Part shown: in pieces, positions 30,894 through 43,487 of the stretch
How positions within the stretch are numbered: the first letter of the stretch is position 1
Layout of the letters: each line of letters begins with the position of its first letter
NCBI GenBank assembly: GCA_944739405.2
Contig: OX123182.2
Coordinates: 43,525,598 to 43,589,597, forward strand
Direction of reading: 5' to 3'
Length of the DNA: 64,000 nt
Source of the DNA: Euclidia mi
Lineage: Eukaryota; Arthropoda; Insecta; Lepidoptera; Erebidae
The notes under the pieces: model-generated
Seen by the model: only the letters and a program-made list of their open reading frames with translations
What the model was told of the DNA's origin: nothing
Database searches by the model: none
Position numbers and translations under genes: made by a program

Positions 30894-32035
30894 CAAATTA
30901 CCTACTTATAGGTATATAACTATGTACTTCATGTATGAAATTCGCTAAGAGTACTGACATGATTTACATAATATATGTTGGAATAATCATATCAGAAGCT
31001 AGATTTTCAACATATTTAGAGCAACTACAAATTAATGGGTCTAAAAACAAAAAAACAAGCAGGTTATCGCTTATTAGGTTTTATTGTAGGGTATAATAAA
31101 AAGGAAAGTGCTTACTAATAATCATAAGTTACAATCATTTATTATCAGGCTTATCCGTTAGCATTTTACACAAATGTTTAAACTTTAATAGTGAGGCGCT
31201 TCAAGAGTAGAAGTACAGATAGAAAATACACTATCACAAATTAAATAAACCACCTTCAAGTAAAATAACTGCCACAGTTCAATAAATTGTATGGTATTTA
31301 GAGATCCATACTTAATTATACAAAATTGACTTACAGTAGGTCCTTCTGGGTTAAACTCATATTTTTTAGAAAATACAACTTGTCGACTCGGTGGTCCGAG
31401 TTCGAATGGCCGGTCACCCGATAGCTCCCTTGCCGAGCGCGCGAGTTTGCGTCACATTTGAGTCATCGATGCACAGACAACTGACATCTGTCACGTTGAC
31501 ACTTGTCACGTGATCGAAGAGGGAATGGTGAATCAAAATGTTGCCGGTATATTGCAAAATTATAGTATTAATTTAGTATTTTAATTTCAAATTGTAACGG
31601 ATGCCAGGAATCGAACCTTTGCTAATCCACTACAGTGCGCTGGTAGTGTGCTGCTGACGTGTGCCTACGACGATGCGTGTTCTTCTATGTGTGTGGACTG
31701 TATGGCTTCGATGTGTAAGGGCTTCAGAAATGAAACATCTTCATACGTTGAGAGCGATGCTGTTCAGGTGTGCGGTGCTTGATGGTTACATAGGTCACAA
31801 GATGGTGGTTGGGACGCCAACAACTGGCCAAATTGGTGGTCGCTTAAGTACCTCGAAACTTTACCTTATCGACGACCATCGCACCGAACACGTGCACAGA
31901 AAATCTTTCGTTTATTTTTATTTCAAATACAGTACAAATGTTACGTATGATTCGTTCCTATTAAACATACATACATGTTCTATACATCGTTTGATAGGTC
32001 TCATTAAGTTCTATCTATTGGTATACAATACCTAA
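30894..32035. other. No recognised gene; one unassigned ORF
   Basis: Mostly AT-rich, with a CpG-containing patch at about 31380-31520. A 124-codon plus-strand ORF (31661-32035) has no domain I recognise and its codons look non-coding in the second half. ATGCCAGGAATCGAACC near 31600 resembles a reversed B box of a tRNA-derived repeat. Confidence 0.3.
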
Positions 32036-33870
32036 ACCTAACTACTAGCGTCACTAAGTTATTCCATAAAAACTCCCAAAAAATGCTGTCACACAAGGGC
32101 CCGCCCACTATATTTTCTATTGAAAAACTATTGTATACTAAATTTATATATATATAATTTTGGTAGGCCGTTGTGTGCAACTATATGGGACATCTATTAA
32201 AACAAACACCATGAAAATATCTTTATTCATTTCGAACCTATTACATGATAACTTATGAATCATAAGAAAATTACAGAATTTCTTAAGTAAATACTATCGT
32301 AAGTAAACAAAATTTATGATAAACATACGAATGTTTGTTATTATGCTTATTTTAACTATATAAGGTAATAACTAGCAATAAAAAGGTATCTAGACATGAT
32401 TTCAAGTCTATATGAAGCCAAAAAACACTTATAAAACTATAAAACGACTATGTAAACAAACAGCTGTTTTATCAAGTATTAACTCTTATCTGTCACTACT
32501 GATAACGCTATTTACGATTCGATATCTAAGTTCCCTACAGTTAGCACAAGTTTAAGACTAATGTTCATGTATTACATAGTTGTTTTATATTAACAATCTA
32601 ACCATTTACACTATTTTAGCTATTTTTTAACGTTTTGACACGTCCGGGAACCGAACCCGGTGTACCGCACGATTAGATAACACTGATTTTATACGATTTT
32701 CACTCGCGGTTTCGAATACACTATTCATTGTCATAGTTTTAATGTCTGTCGCGAACACAAATATTTAAAATTCTAACACATAGTAGATAATTCGTGGACC
32801 ATATAAGTTTGCAATGATGATTTGTAATGATGTCAAGAACATTTTAATAGTTCTTAAAATACATTCACTGCGACTATTAGTAAACGACAACATAAATATT
32901 TAAAAGTTAAAATTTATTCGCTATCGACGCTACGAGACTGTGCAATTTTTTTAAATTTATCCTATTGATATCTTTAAGCCGCACGTAAGCCTGTAATTCC
33001 AGGATGCAAATAAAGTTCGTAGTAATGTAAAACCCGTGTAGTGAAAGTTTAAATGATGAAATCAGGGGGGCAATCGTCGTAAACGTCAACGTATTTACCA
33101 AAACCAAACTTCAACCGAAAACGTCACATTATGCACATTTCGTATCGTGCTAATTATTTGAACATAAACGATTTGGTTTTTGTAGGGCAGATACGTTCAG
33201 TGACAGCTAGGTGACAGCGTGCGAGCGAACTCTCGTTGTTGCATGCCATGTTGACATTTAAAATTACTTAAGTAATATATTATTATTTTATTTTTTAGAC
33301 ATTCTTAAATTGACATTCAATAATATTTTCTGACATTTAAATATATGACATTTTATTGTTTAAATTTTTATAATTTTACATATTGTTTACAACATGTATT
33401 TTACTATGTATTAGCATGTAAAGTTGTGAGTACGATGTGGGCATTATTAAACATATAAACAAATAGTTGTGGCAACCTGTCTGATGGCTTAGGCATACAC
33501 CTTCTGATGGCGTGGAGGCATAGTGATACAGATCGTGCTGGCTCCCTCAATCAAGGTTGAGCCGTACGATTGCAGTTGAATGCGGGCCATCAGTGGGCCG
33601 AGTCAGTCAAAAGCGTCAGATGATTTCCTGCATTGTACTTGCATACTAAACCCTTTTTTTGTCTGGACTTTAAAAGATCAAGAAAAGACTAAAGAAATTA
33701 AAGTGACAAAAAAAACAAGGACTCTGAGTTTGTTTCGGTTTTTCTTCTCAAGAAGTCATTTAGCTAGGAAAAGCCGGCATCATCTAGAATAGGGTTTTGA
33801 CATGTATAAGTGTTGTAAACAACCAAAATGCAGAAATAAATATGTCTTTATGTCTTTATGCATGGTATCG
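32036..33870. other. AT-rich gap
   Basis: No gene recognised. A reversed tRNA-like B-box segment lies at about 32638-32665 (CCGGGAACCGAACCCGG), probably a decayed SINE head. The ORF at 33580-33792 is low-complexity at its end and not convincing. Confidence 0.3.
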
Positions 33871-34994
33871 CCATAGTAAAAACAGAATAATAGGATAGCT
33901 TCATACAAATCGGCCGCCGCCGCCGCGCTGGTTTGAATGTATGCGTGAGTCGCCGGGGCGCCGTGTACGCACGCACTTTTCACGCACACAATCTCACGAG
34001 CGCGACAAGCTCGGCGAAGGGATGCGCCGCGCGTCTGATCACGCGCATTCATGTCGGTACTACACTGCTCGCCAGCTCGAATTGTTTATGTACATTCAGT
34101 TTTGTAATAAAAGTTATTAATATTATACAATGTGTTAAACGATAGTTTATTAAACTTGTTACATTTTTCTCGCTATAAAGGGCATTTAGATAGTTATATA
34201 ACGCTTAGCTAGTCAGTAGGTATTTGAAAAAAAATATATGCCAGCTTAAATTCTGTAGTATTCAGCGCAATCACTTAAAAAAACGGCGAAAAAGCGCGCG
34301 CGCCGACAAAGCCGGCGCCGCGGTATAAACACGTGACAACCCGTGCGTCATCGCAAAAGTAGGCAATTAACTCGCCGAGCGGCCTTAAGCCAGGATCAAA
34401 CCAACGCGTTCAGCTCGCGTCCGCGGTGGCGTGCGCGGTGGCGATTATTGCGCGTGCAAAAGTTGTGCACACTGTCGCGTTCGTTCAGGCGTTCACCAGG
34501 CTGTAGTCGCGTCACTAAAATGCTGTCTGATACAGAGTGAAATTGAAGAAGTTTTACTTGTGTCTGCTATTATTGAAGACGAAAAGGAACAAGAAGTTAA
34601 CTTGAGGCGGGTATGATAATTATACAGTGCCAGTGAAGTAAATACCTACCATCATTCGATAACGCCTTATCAGAATGAGACGTATCATACAACAATGGGT
34701 ATTTGTGGAATTAATTTATAATTTCTTCCGTTTCCACCATACTTAACAAACACAGTTTCCTCAACAAATAATAGCTGCGTGCAGCGTCCTAACGCAACAA
34801 GCGCGATCTGATCGCCACCGCCGCGTGCAGCCGCTGCACCGCCGCGTGCAATCCGAGGACGCGTAGATGTAAACACGTCGCTATAAGTTCGTACAAAACA
34901 TCTGATCGCCACCGCGCACGCCACCGCGGACGCAAGCTGAACGCGTTGGTTTGATCCTGGCTTAAGCTAGCTTACTATTCTGTTTTTACTATGG
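33871..34994. mobile_element. TIR element with a nested smaller element
   Basis: The ends are perfect inverted copies of CCATAGTAAAAACAGAATA (33871-33889 and 34976-34994), flanked by the direct repeat TATCG (33866-33870 and 34995-34999). About 1.12 kb, with a strikingly CpG-rich interior for this window (33910-34060 and 34285-34460). No transposase is recognised. The superfamily is unassigned; a 5-bp duplication is unusual among insect elements. A second TIR element occupies 34389-34961. Confidence 0.7.
34389..34961. mobile_element. MITE-like element with long TIRs at TTAA
   Basis: 573 bp between two TTAA sites (34385-34388 and 34962-34965). The terminal inverted repeats are about 60 bp or more, beginning GCCAGGATCAAACC and including the GCGGTGGC blocks. 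The palindromic target means TTAA (piggyBac-like) and 3-bp TAA/TTA (Harbinger-like) cannot be told apart. A short plus-strand frame (EIEEVLLVSAIIEDEKEQEV near 34540) is acidic, as is the start of some Harbinger proteins. This is weak support for the second option. Confidence 0.75.
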
Positions 34995-36354
34995 TATCGC
35001 GCTATTATTTGACAACGTTTTAAACCAAAACCGTTACGTTCGCGAACGTCTCATACGTTGTCAAACCAAAAGTTCCTATCGACGAACTTTTCAATTATAT
35101 AATATTTTAAATTTGAGAAAATAATTAAGATAATTTTGTATTAATTATCAATTTAGTGGCATATGCTTATAATACGTTTGATTGCAACTTAAATGAGTGA
35201 ACAACATTCTTTCATATAAGACAATTTTTATAGATATCTCTTTAGTATAGCTTATTGTTGCGGTAGAATTCATTATTGCAAGATTGGCGTCAAGCTTGCT
35301 TGGCCCTATATTTATAACAATGTCTAGGAAGACAGCTCATCAAAAAGGCTATATCTCGACGCGATACCTTCCTAGAAATTCACTTTTGAAAGGCTGAAAC
35401 AATAATATTATGTGGATATACGTATACCATACACATAATACTGTCACAGTTATAGGTTCTTTGGGTGGCTTAAGCGAAAAGACTGCCTACTAGGTCACTG
35501 CGCTCTCAGACGCCTATATACAGCAAGTAGACGACTGATAAACGTTCATTTATAATTATATTTCCTAAGTACCTAGATAGATATTGTAATTATTTAATTT
35601 AACCAAGACATAGACAAAAGCGTAGTGCTCATCATACAAAGATTTGTCGTGTTAGGAATCCAACCCACTACCTCGGGAAAACAGACCTAAGTCTTAGATT
35701 AGGTCTGGGTGGCATCCAGTTGAATGTGCGTGCGTGGGAAGCGCAATGCGGTGCCGACACAGAATTGTAAATTTCATGTAATCTGTGGGTGCCTAATAGT
35801 TCAATGAGTCGGTCAGAGCCTAGTCCCTGGCCAGCCTATTTTAACTAGTTGGTTCAGGGCTCTTAAATTTGGCTTGCTTTGGCCGATCAGCGAAGGGAAG
35901 GCCACAGGAGCTATTCGCTTGGTGTAATTTTCAAAGGCATAATCACGGGAAAACCTGCCCCGGGTCTTTGTTGCCACGAGACCCGCCATGACAAAACATC
36001 ACTGTTGCCCACTTTGCATATATAGCAAAAGTAATAAGCCTTGGAGTCTATTAAGAGAATATCTATCTAATAAGTTCGCCCATCAAGTACCATCTGCCCA
36101 TACTAGTATGAGAGTGGTTAGGGTAGGTGCCCCCTTTCGTCCTTAGTGACAATTTAGACCGGGTGAATTTCTAAGTGATTTGTAGAAGAGAAACATAAGA
36201 ATAAATTAATTCTCTGTGACACCTGGCGGTGTGATCCCAAACTAGGCACAAACTAGTGGCACGGTAGTCAGACAATTTAATAATATATATAAATATTGCT
36301 TATATACACATACGAGTATTATAGTTATGGTAATTTGCTCATCGCATTAAGAGT
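34995..36354. other. No recognised gene
   Basis: AT-rich. A small hairpin (TTTGACAACGT and ACGTTGTCAAA, 35017-35062) and patches resembling decayed tRNA-type repeats (GGAATCCAACCCACTACC near 35655) are present. No ORF of interest. Confidence 0.3.
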
Positions 36355-36428
36355 TCTCCTGGGTGGTAATCGAACCCATGACTTTCGTCTTAGCAGTCAG
36401 GGTTAGGTACCACTAGACCAATAAGCCG
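36355..36428 (-). repeat. tRNA-like segment (SINE head or tRNA pseudogene)
   Basis: The minus strand has A box TGGTCTAGTGG (36410-36420) and B box GGTTCGATTACC (36364-36375) at the right spacing for a tRNA-like polymerase III promoter. Pairing of the acceptor arm is not convincing, so a SINE head is more likely than a working tRNA gene. Confidence 0.5.
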
Positions 36429-37779
36429 ATCTACAAGGGAGACTAACAACTAACTCAGCAGGATGTGATACAAGTGTGTGAGCTAACATAAGCGTACTTT
36501 CTAATCGGGTATCGAGTCCAACATCTGATGATCCAGTGTTACCCAGACTACCGCTGAACCACTTCAATAGATAGTTAAAAAAATAGAGTAGGTATGTATA
36601 TTAAAAAGCAAGCTCCAATTTCACATTTCGATTTTATTTATTCAGTGTGTTGAGATGATGAAATCTGATACAAAATATAATGTTAAGTAGAGTTGAAACA
36701 ATCAACATCTGTTAGGCCATTGTTATAACGTGAACTTCACAGTAATAATTATGTATTTGGTTTGGTTTACATTATTTTAGTAAACTAATTAATAGTACAT
36801 TCTTGTTTAATGTCCAAGAAGTGATGATGGTCTCGATTTGGCTCATAGCAAATTGCTCATTTTTGTTAACTTGCAATTATGTCCATGTGGTTGTGCTAAC
36901 GAGCGGCTTATTATTCTGCTTACTCCTCGGAACAAAATTAAAACATAAATTATTCAGTAATTATTTACTCAAATATAAGTCTTACCAAAATAACTAAACC
37001 CCCTGACATTTAACTTAAGATTGATATTGTTCTCATACGTGCGCTATATCTTGTGTTTGAGTATTACTTACATTATTTTGTTGGGTATTTAAGCATATTA
37101 TGAGACAAGTTCAGTATGAGAGTAAATACTGTAGGATCTTACGTTGATAATTGAAATGCGTACCTGAAAAGTAAGAAAGTCAGCCAAATTCAAATTCTCC
37201 AGCTTTACGTCTATCTCTTCTTTTATAGAAAGGATGACTATTATGCCGAACGCTGACAATTCGAGGTTTGTTTAGCATCTTTCTCTGCTCTACATATTAT
37301 TCCAAATCTGAAAAATAGGTGTTGTTTATTGTAACGATCATATAAATTCGTATTGGCTGCAATTGCGGTAATGTTGTGGTGCATCATCATTTGAATTCAC
37401 CTTCGTTACTCTAGTGAAATAAAAACCACTTCTACATGACCAAGTGTGATCATTAATTGTTTTTTGCATAAATCCGCGAAAGTGATCAGAACCATGATGG
37501 AAATGATGCATTTAAATATTAAAATCTACATAATACCAGCCCGCAAGACCGTCATCGACCAGTCATCGCAAGAAGCACCCGTTCACGAGTATGACGCATG
37601 TGCCAGCCGTCATCCCTCTCGCCATATTAGAGGGACAGGGATGACCCGACACACGACGCCACCACAAGAAATGACATTTTAGTGAGCATGACGACAACGG
37701 TATACGAACCAGCAGTAAGAAACAATCTATTGGTATACTGACCATGACCGCCAATTACCTCCATTTTCCAGATCGTTAT
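36429..37779. other. No recognised gene
   Basis: AT-rich sequence. The ORF at 36803-36997 is hydrophobic but has no recognisable family. Nothing else seen. Confidence 0.3.
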
Positions 37780-38452
37780 CCGCTTGACCGCGCACAAGTG
37801 ACTATTCTCCCTTTTTCGAAATTCCGTAGACCGCGCACAAGTGACTATTTTCCCTTTTTGGTTACAGCGCTATACTCGGTCTGAATTTACTGTTTCATTC
37901 TATTACATAATGTTTTAAATCCTTTTTCTCTGTTCTATTCAAATCATTGAACATTTCTTCATGCTAAAAATACGAAGCGAGTCTTATGATCGTTAACCCG
38001 GAACGAAAAAATAATGTCAAATGCCACTCTTTGTTTCGCGCGCTCCGTGGTTACGTGCTTATCGTATGCGTGTAATTTAATACATGTTTTTTTATTTAAT
38101 TCGGTGTAGATAGAATCCCTCTACAGTGAAAACTCATAAAATATGTATGTCATCGATTTACTTTTTAAAATAATCCTGTTTAAAATACACAAAGTGTTTT
38201 TTTCAACGATAGTCAATGTTCGCTGTTAAGTATAATAAATTAGAAACTAAATATTAACAAAGAATTCATACGACTTGAACAAGTCATACATAAGGTTGAA
38301 GAAAGACATCACTTCAACTTACTCATGTCACTGACTTATCAACAATAAATGTTTATGTTAGCGCGCCCATCTGGCGAGCGGCGGCACGACATTTTGTGTA
38401 GAACGTGAGCGGTCGACCGAATTCGGCGAATTGGCGCTAGCGGTGAAGCGGT
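37780..38452 (+). repeat. MITE-like repeat W, copy 1
   Basis: About 670 bp, repeated in the opposite orientation at 49461-50114. The ends are inverted (CCGCTTGACCGC at the left, CCGCTTCACCGC read inward from the right). The repeated phrase ACCGCGCACAAGTGACTATT occurs twice near the left end (37787 and 37830). No ORF. Probably a non-autonomous DNA element; the target duplication is not clear. Confidence 0.7.
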
Positions 38453-38639
38453 TAATATTAACATAAGTTAGTGGAACGCGTGAAGAAATGCAAATGTAGA
38501 AAGAATTTTGTGAAGGTGACAAGTGAACAATGAATATGATCAGGGATAAATGATGTTAAACTACATTCAACAAATCATAAAAATATCCAAATCCTGCAAA
38601 AATCATGTTTTCACGAGGCACGTCCATTTAACATGTAAA

Positions 38640-41600
38640 TAAAATAATCGTGAGTTAAACAAGCCTAAGCCTATCCCCACGGTGTCTTATCATTTAAAAA
38701 TTCCTTAATAGTGTAGTAAACCCTTTGTAAGAGAAAGTTCCTAATTGTCTGTTTGTATTTTTGCATGGGTAAATTCATTATTTCAAGAGGCAATTTGTTG
38801 AAAAATCGTATACCAATCCCCGCAAATGAGTTCTGAATTTAATGTAGACGGTAGTTAGTTCCCACCAGTTTATGCTTATTCCTTGTGTTCACTTTGTGCA
38901 AATCACTATTTTTGCGGTATAGAATTAAGTTTTTCTTAATGTACATTAAGTTAGCATATATATATATATTGCGATGCAACTGTCAATATATCTACTTCTT
39001 TAAACTTGTCACGTAAAGAATCTCTAGCAACTAACTTATCAATTGCACGTATGGCCCTCTTTTGAATGATAAAAATAGTCTGTATATCAGCAGCTGTACC
39101 CCATAACATTATTCCGTAAGACATTACGCTGTGAAAATAACTAAAGTAAACTAGTCTAGCAGTATCTATATCTGTGAATTCCCTAACTTTTCTAACTGCA
39201 AACGCTGCAGAACTAAGTTTTACTACGAGACAGGATATTTGGGCGCCCCACTGAAGCTTACAATCTAAAGTTACACCTAAGAATACGGTTGATTCGACTA
39301 GTTGAATTGTTTCCTTATTTAAAATTATATTAGTAGGAACACTTTTGATATTAGGCAAAGAGAATTTAACACATTTGGTTTTGCTTGAGTTGAGTACCAA
39401 ATTATTTGTCAAAAACCAATCTAATACTTGTGCAAGAGTGTTATTGACGGTATCAAAGTTACTTAAATTACGATCAACTTTAAAAATTAGTGACGTATCG
39501 TCGGCAAACAAAACAATATCACATAAATTTTGACCAAAGAACGGCAAATCATTAATATATATTAAAAATAGAAATGGATCGAGAATAGAGCCCTGTGGAA
39601 CGCCTATTCCTACTGGCAAACCTAGAGACCTACTCCCATTAACATCTACATACTGAATTCTATCACTAAGGTAGCTGGCAACAAGATTGAGTGCGGTATC
39701 TCTAATACCATAAAGTTTCAATTTAAGTAAAAGTGTATTATGTTCCACACAGTCAAAGGCCTTTGATAGGTCACAAAAAACACCAATGGCATCCTTCGAG
39801 TTTTCCCAAGCATTAAAAATATGCTTTAACAAAGTTACACCGGCATCAACGGTGGAGCGACCCTTAGTAAAGCCATACTGTTCACTGTGAAATAAATTAT
39901 TTGTGTGAAAGTGGCTCTCTAGTTGATGCAAAATAATCTTTTCAAAATTTTTACTAATAGTAGGTAAGATAGAAATTGGGCGAAAATTCCTAGGGTCGCT
40001 CTTTGATCCCTTTTTTAAATAATGGTATTACTTTACTGTGTTTCATTAGATCAGGCAATACTCCTGTATCTATGCATCTGTTGAATATTGCAGCTAAATA
40101 TGGAGCTAAGCTAGAAATAATTTGTCGCACAAATTTAACAGAAATGCCCCATAAGTCAACAGATTTTCTTTTATTGAGCGTCTTGAATACCTTCAGTATG
40201 TCATTGGTGTCAATATATTTAAAATTAAAAAGCACATCACACTCATTCACATTGCCCCTAACCAACATTTCTGCTTTGCTTGGACATGAATCTAGACAGC
40301 TGATTGTGTTCACTGGTATGTTTATGAAGAAATTGTTAAATGTCTGAGCAATTAGCTCTTACTGCTCGACCAGTCTCATTGTTAATAATGCTCCAAGTAG
40401 TTTTAATTTTGTTCTTGGATTCTTTGATTTTATTGCTTAAATGTATGGATTTGGCTAAAGCACATGTCCTCTTAAAAACCTTTGAATAATTTCTAACATA
40501 TTGAATAAATTCAGGATTAAAATTGTATTTCTTCATACCATATAGATCATACAACCTAGCTCTACTTTTGTATATACCCACTGTTGCCTAGTCACAAAAA
40601 TTTACTTTAATGCTCCTTGCAAACGTCTTCAGTTTAAAAATTTTATTGTACTCATCATTAACAATTTTAAATAAGCATTTATATAATTCATCAGGATCAT
40701 CAACGGTTAAGTCAATACTGGCGATCTTGGCAGCAACATCATTACTAAAGTGTTTGAGGCGAGCTGAGGTCATTGGCCTACATGTAATTTCTTGTACTTT
40801 AGGGGTTGTATTAGTTGGAATTACAACCTTTTGCCCGCAGTGATCCGATGTCAAGTCAGTTAAAACAGCCTTACTTAAATAACGACGAATGTGAGGTTAT
40901 TCTGGTTGGTTCAGAGAACAAAACATTTAAATTAAATGACCTAAATAAGCTAACTAACCTAGTACAAATTTGTGATTTTTCTAACAAATTGACATTAAAA
41001 TCGCCACATACGATTATAGACTTCCTACTAGAAATTATGTGTTTTAAGACATCCTCTATAATGCTTTCAAACGGAGTAAAGTCGCTCTGTGGTGGTCGAT
41101 ACACACACACTATAATATGTTGTTCAAGCTCAACACAAGAAATCTCAGCAGTGCGCTCGATAGAAAGTTTAGCTATATCTTTACGTTCTTTACATTTCAA
41201 ACTAATACATACATATATTAGAGAGCCACCACGAATAGCCTTCTTTCTTACGAATGCACTTATAACTGAGTAATGTTGATTGTTAAATATTAATTGGTCA
41301 CCTCGCAACCAATGTTCCGTAATACATAAGATATCAATCTTATGTTTATTTAAAAATAAATCTATTTCTAATTCTTTGCTAGATAGGCCTTGTATGTTTT
41401 GATGAACTAAGTTTAAAACACATGAATGCCTATCTGTTGTCTTATCTAATAGTTTAAACTAATAGATGTGTCAATACTACTATTGGTATAACTATTATCT
41501 ACCAAATTCTTAAGTACTCTAGTAGTACTCCTGTCAGTATAAAAATTAAATGCTAATAATTTAGCAAGTTGTCGCCTATGTACATAAGAAAGATACATAG

Positions 41601-41735
41601 TATCTTTTGTTAAAATGAAATTACTAATAAAAATATTAGTGTCAAAAAATAAAATACTGTCACTTCTATAAAATAGTAGATGGATTAGGGATGTGAGTAG
41701 CATTTTTTATTATAAAGGAGGTGTTTTTTATTACA
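38640..41735 (-). mobile_element. Jockey/CR1-type LINE, nearly full-length ORF2, degenerate
   Basis: Minus-strand LINE with endonuclease and RT in the expected order over about 3 kb. Several stops and frameshifts break it. Its 5' end lies close to 41735, directly beside the THAP-domain remnant (41738-41962). The 3' boundary near 38640 is a guess from the end of recognisable coding. Confidence 0.8.
38951..41420 (-). pseudogene. LINE endonuclease-reverse transcriptase
   Basis: Segments in order on the minus strand. Endonuclease, 41420-40871: NIQGLSSKELEID, DILCITEHWL, CVYRPP, CGDFNVNLL, PTRIT. The linker follows at 40854-40336. RT fingers, 40313-39990: KSVDLWGISVKFVRQI, KHSKVIPLFKKG. RT palm and thumb, 39931-38951: EQYGFTKGRSTVDA, FCDLSKAFDCVEH, GVPQGSILDPFLF, catalytic FADDTSLI, LGVTLDCKLQW. 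At least four stops or frame changes separate the segments. The protein would nick the target and copy the LINE RNA into it. The visible motifs fit Jockey/CR1-group ORF2. Confidence 0.9.
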
Positions 41736-41737
41736 GG

Positions 41738-41962
41738 TTGCCTATTAATGACGTCACAAGAAAACTTTGGATAAATGCCTTTGGACGGCCTAGTTTGATT
41801 TAGCAGAAGTACCATCGTATTTGTTCATGTCATTTTGAGAAAGACTGTTTTTTAAAGACAGAAAGCACCTGGCGTCGGCGTCGTTTAAAACCGAAAGCTG
41901 TGCCTATATTAAATTTATGCCCGGTCATTGCACACCCGGTAGAATTATTTATCCAAAGCTAA
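41738..41962 (+). pseudogene. THAP-domain exon remnant
   Basis: 74 codons opened by a splice-acceptor-like TTTTTTATTACAG at 41724-41736. They read as the second half of a THAP zinc-coordinating DNA-binding domain: RKLWINAFGRP (conserved Trp and Pro), then CSCHF for the CxxH pair, LKPKAVPIL for the AVPxx end motif. A TAG at 41801-41803 interrupts it, and the first exon with the CxxxC pair is not visible. THAP domains occur in P-element-type transposases and in host proteins; which this was is unknown. The LINE at 38640-41735 lies immediately upstream. Confidence 0.65.
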
Positions 41963-43065
41963 ACAAAAAGTGTGTAATTTTAGTTTGAACATATTAATAA
42001 AATATGATAATTACAACGATTTTAATTAATCTACCTACTTCTATATTATTTATCATATTAGTGCTATCCTGACTGATCAAAGACGTCTTGCCTTGTAGTC
42101 CGCTACATAATATTCTAACATAAAATATAATATTCTTCCACATTCACACAACATCATTTGGTCCCAAACTAAGCATATCTTGAACTACGAATACTAGACA
42201 ATCGATAAACATGCATATATACTTTTCTATAAATATATTACACATTATACATAGTACCATCCAGACCAAGACAAACATCCATATTCATGCACACAAATGT
42301 TTGACTTGAGCGGGAATCAAACCCGCAAGCTTCGGCGTGGCAGTCGGATTACCTACAACTCTAAAAAAATCGAGCAGTGTCCAACGTTAGCGATAGCAAG
42401 CAACGTGATATGATGCGACGCAAACAAATTACCAAAGCCTGCCGTGCCGCATTAGCCAATCTGGTATAATTCGTACAATACATCATCTAAGTGACAGTTT
42501 CTTAGCATCGCATCGCAACGCATCGCTCATTAGTTTATGAATACTTTTTGTCAATATATTTTATGGCTAAAACGAACAATTAAACACGTGATTTTTTTAG
42601 TACTGTCTGTCTGGCAAGTCTTTGCAAATCACTGTCAGGCGTCGACAGCAAAAACTACAAATTCAACATTTTAGTTGTTTACTGCTACGGCTTAAATATA
42701 TCGACACATACTAAAGTAAGACATTTGACCAAAAATATTTATCAATAAATCATCACTGTTACGAACAACACTCGGTTTCCTAGCTCTATGTTTTATCTAC
42801 TGTCTGGCTACCACAAGACTGCTATAAGATCGTACTGCTAAACCTATCGATAGCTCTTTCTATCATACTGCATGTGCCACAAGAAAGAAGATATCAATCA
42901 TAGCAACCGCTGTTGTTATTTTGAGTGTTACTTCTATGACTTAATAAGGTTATATTTCTTTGCGTCTACGGTTCGAACGCTCAATACTAGGCTCAATACA
43001 ATTAGCTCGATACTATGTTTGATATCAGCTAAACTAAAATCAAACGTTCACCAAATACGTTACGT
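41963..43065. other. No recognised gene; tRNA-like patch
   Basis: A reversed tRNA-like segment with B box GGTTTGATTCCCGC lies at about 42305-42360. The rest is AT-rich without convincing ORFs. Confidence 0.35.
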
Positions 43066-43487
43066 TGTCAACGTTTGAACGTTTGAAAATAGCACGATTA
43101 GCCCCCAGATCTGTTCTATTAACAGCATCATAAAGACAGTGTTTTGATTCGTGGAAGAAGTAAAAACTAGGTGCTCTATCCGACAGTATTGTGGGGTAAT
43201 CGCATGATAACATGCTGATTATAATATAAAATGAAATTTAAATGCATTCATTTATTTGTGTTAACACGTACAAACACGTGTCAACGTTTGAACGTTTGAA
43301 AATAGCACGATTAGCCCCCAGATCTGTTCTATTAACAGCATCATAAAGACAGTGTTTTGATTCGTGGAAGAAGTAAAAACTAGGTGCTCTATCCGACAGT
43401 ATTGTGTGGTAATCGCATGATAACATGCTGATTATAATATAAAATGAAATTTAAATACATTCATTTATTTGTGTTAACACGTACAAA
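43066..43487. repeat. 213-bp tandem duplication
   Basis: 43066-43278 is repeated directly at 43279-43487 with only about two differences by eye (GTGGGG/GTGTGG and AATGCATT/AATACATT). The unit begins TGTCAACGTTTGAACG and ends GTTAACACGTACAAAC. The near identity implies a recent duplication (or an assembly duplicate). No gene. Confidence 0.93.

Noticed and set aside
31661..32035. 124-aa ORF as a host gene
   Set aside because: No recognisable domain and the second half looks like translated AT-rich non-coding DNA.
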